5,596 nucleotides of DNA, taken from contig CAZIYI010000018.1 of assembly GCA_964543485.1 (NCBI GenBank), positions 1-5,596 on the forward strand, read 5' to 3'. Positions 5,471 through 5,596 of the stretch are shown here, in pieces (within the stretch, counting starts at the first letter, position 1; each line of letters starts with the position of its first letter). Position numbers and translations under genes: made by a program. Under the pieces are notes generated by a model. It searched no databases. It saw only the letters and a list, made by a program, of their open reading frames with translations, and was not told the origin of the DNA. This DNA is from UBA2259 sp964543485 (GTDB lineage: Bacteria > Patescibacteriota > Dojkabacteria > SC72).

Positions 5471-5585
5471 CGCCAATTTATTTCTGCAAAATGTAATTAA
5501 CAAAGAAAGAGTATTAGTTTTAGGTTCTGATAGAGGGATATCTTGATTCTTTAGGAACTAATCATCTCTGTACTATAAGTTGGCG
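5471..5585 (+). ncRNA. Candidate structured RNA (or leader of a gene beyond the window)
   Basis: Nested helices can be drawn by hand. The closing helix is CGCCAATTTAT (5471-5481) with ATAAGTTGGCG (5575-5585), 11 bp with one U-G. Inside it are AGAG (5508-5511) with CTCT (5566-5569), ATTAGTT (5513-5519) with AACTAAT (5556-5562) extended by two U-G pairs, and a 4-bp hairpin GATA (5529-5532) with TATC (5539-5542). About 26 nt stay unpaired on the 5' side of the inner stem. The imperfect pairs are U-G on the plus strand but A-C on the minus strand, which favours plus-strand transcription. TATAAA at 5455-5460 would start the RNA at about 5467, just before the closing helix. I do not recognise a known RNA family; tRNA, SRP and RNase P signatures are not seen. 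The 3' end may lie beyond the window. Confidence 0.35.
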
Positions 5586-5596
5586 GGATGAACTCC

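Noticed and set aside
5462..5497. 12-codon frame GTG-ATG to TAA after TATAAA
   Set aside because: It is too short to support, and it overlaps the 5' arm of the candidate RNA helix.
3..5532. 11-mer AGGTTCTGATA at 3 and at 5522
   Set aside because: A few shared 11-mers are expected by chance in AT-rich DNA of this length, and the flanks do not match.
5551..5596. Short minus-strand frame open to the right edge, ending in TAA at 5551-5553
   Set aside because: Fourteen residues at a window edge give no evidence of a gene; all three minus frames end within 50 bases.
5588..5596. ATG at the right edge as start of a plus-strand gene
   Set aside because: Only three codons are visible and there is no spaced ribosome binding site.
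1..5596. UGA-as-glycine code (Gracilibacteria/Absconditabacteria)
   Set aside because: No gene ends in TGA, but none contains an in-frame TGA either, despite many glycines written GGN.
1..5596. CRISPR array, insertion sequence, tRNA or rRNA
   Set aside because: No spaced direct repeats, transposase, terminal repeats, cloverleaf or rRNA-like sequence were seen.

Overview
This is a low-GC stretch of gene-dense bacterial DNA. The gene content suggests a member of the Candidate Phyla Radiation (Patescibacteria): a surface protein with a delta-60-like propeller, Ig-like modules, an acidic linker and a C-terminal membrane anchor; several small membrane-tethered proteins with no close named family; very short gaps; and no Shine-Dalgarno sequence at any of the six complete starts. 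This placement is an inference from style, as no marker gene is present. All seven genes end in TAA or TAG. None has an in-frame TGA, so I see no sign of the UGA=Gly code.

Layout: (1) 1-1767, plus strand: the 3' part of a large surface protein whose reading frame runs off the left edge. (2) 1753-5304, minus strand: six genes, in transcription order a six-cysteine exported protein (4831-5304), a three-helix membrane protein (4475-4786), a flavodoxin-like protein (3987-4466), a membrane protein with a C-terminal Excalibur domain (3423-3920), a membrane-anchored signal-peptidase-like protein (2997-3404) and a RecB-type PD-(D/E)XK nuclease (1753-2964). The nuclease gene converges on the surface-protein gene and their ends overlap by 15 bp. 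(3) 5305-5596: intergenic DNA with the promoter of the six-cysteine gene, an inverted repeat, and a stretch that folds on the plus strand into long nested helices, a candidate structured RNA.

Expression: promoter-like elements split the minus-strand block into three likely units: the six-cysteine gene alone; the three-helix protein plus flavodoxin (8-nt gap); and Excalibur protein, peptidase-like protein and nuclease (gaps of 18 and 32 nt). In the first two units the -10 element ends only 5-6 nt before the ATG, which predicts leaderless mRNAs.

Functionally the window is mostly cell envelope: five of seven products have transmembrane segments. The least explained parts are the Excalibur/peptidase-like/nuclease unit, the folded intergenic segment, and the C-terminal cassette of the surface protein, whose codon use differs from the rest of its gene.
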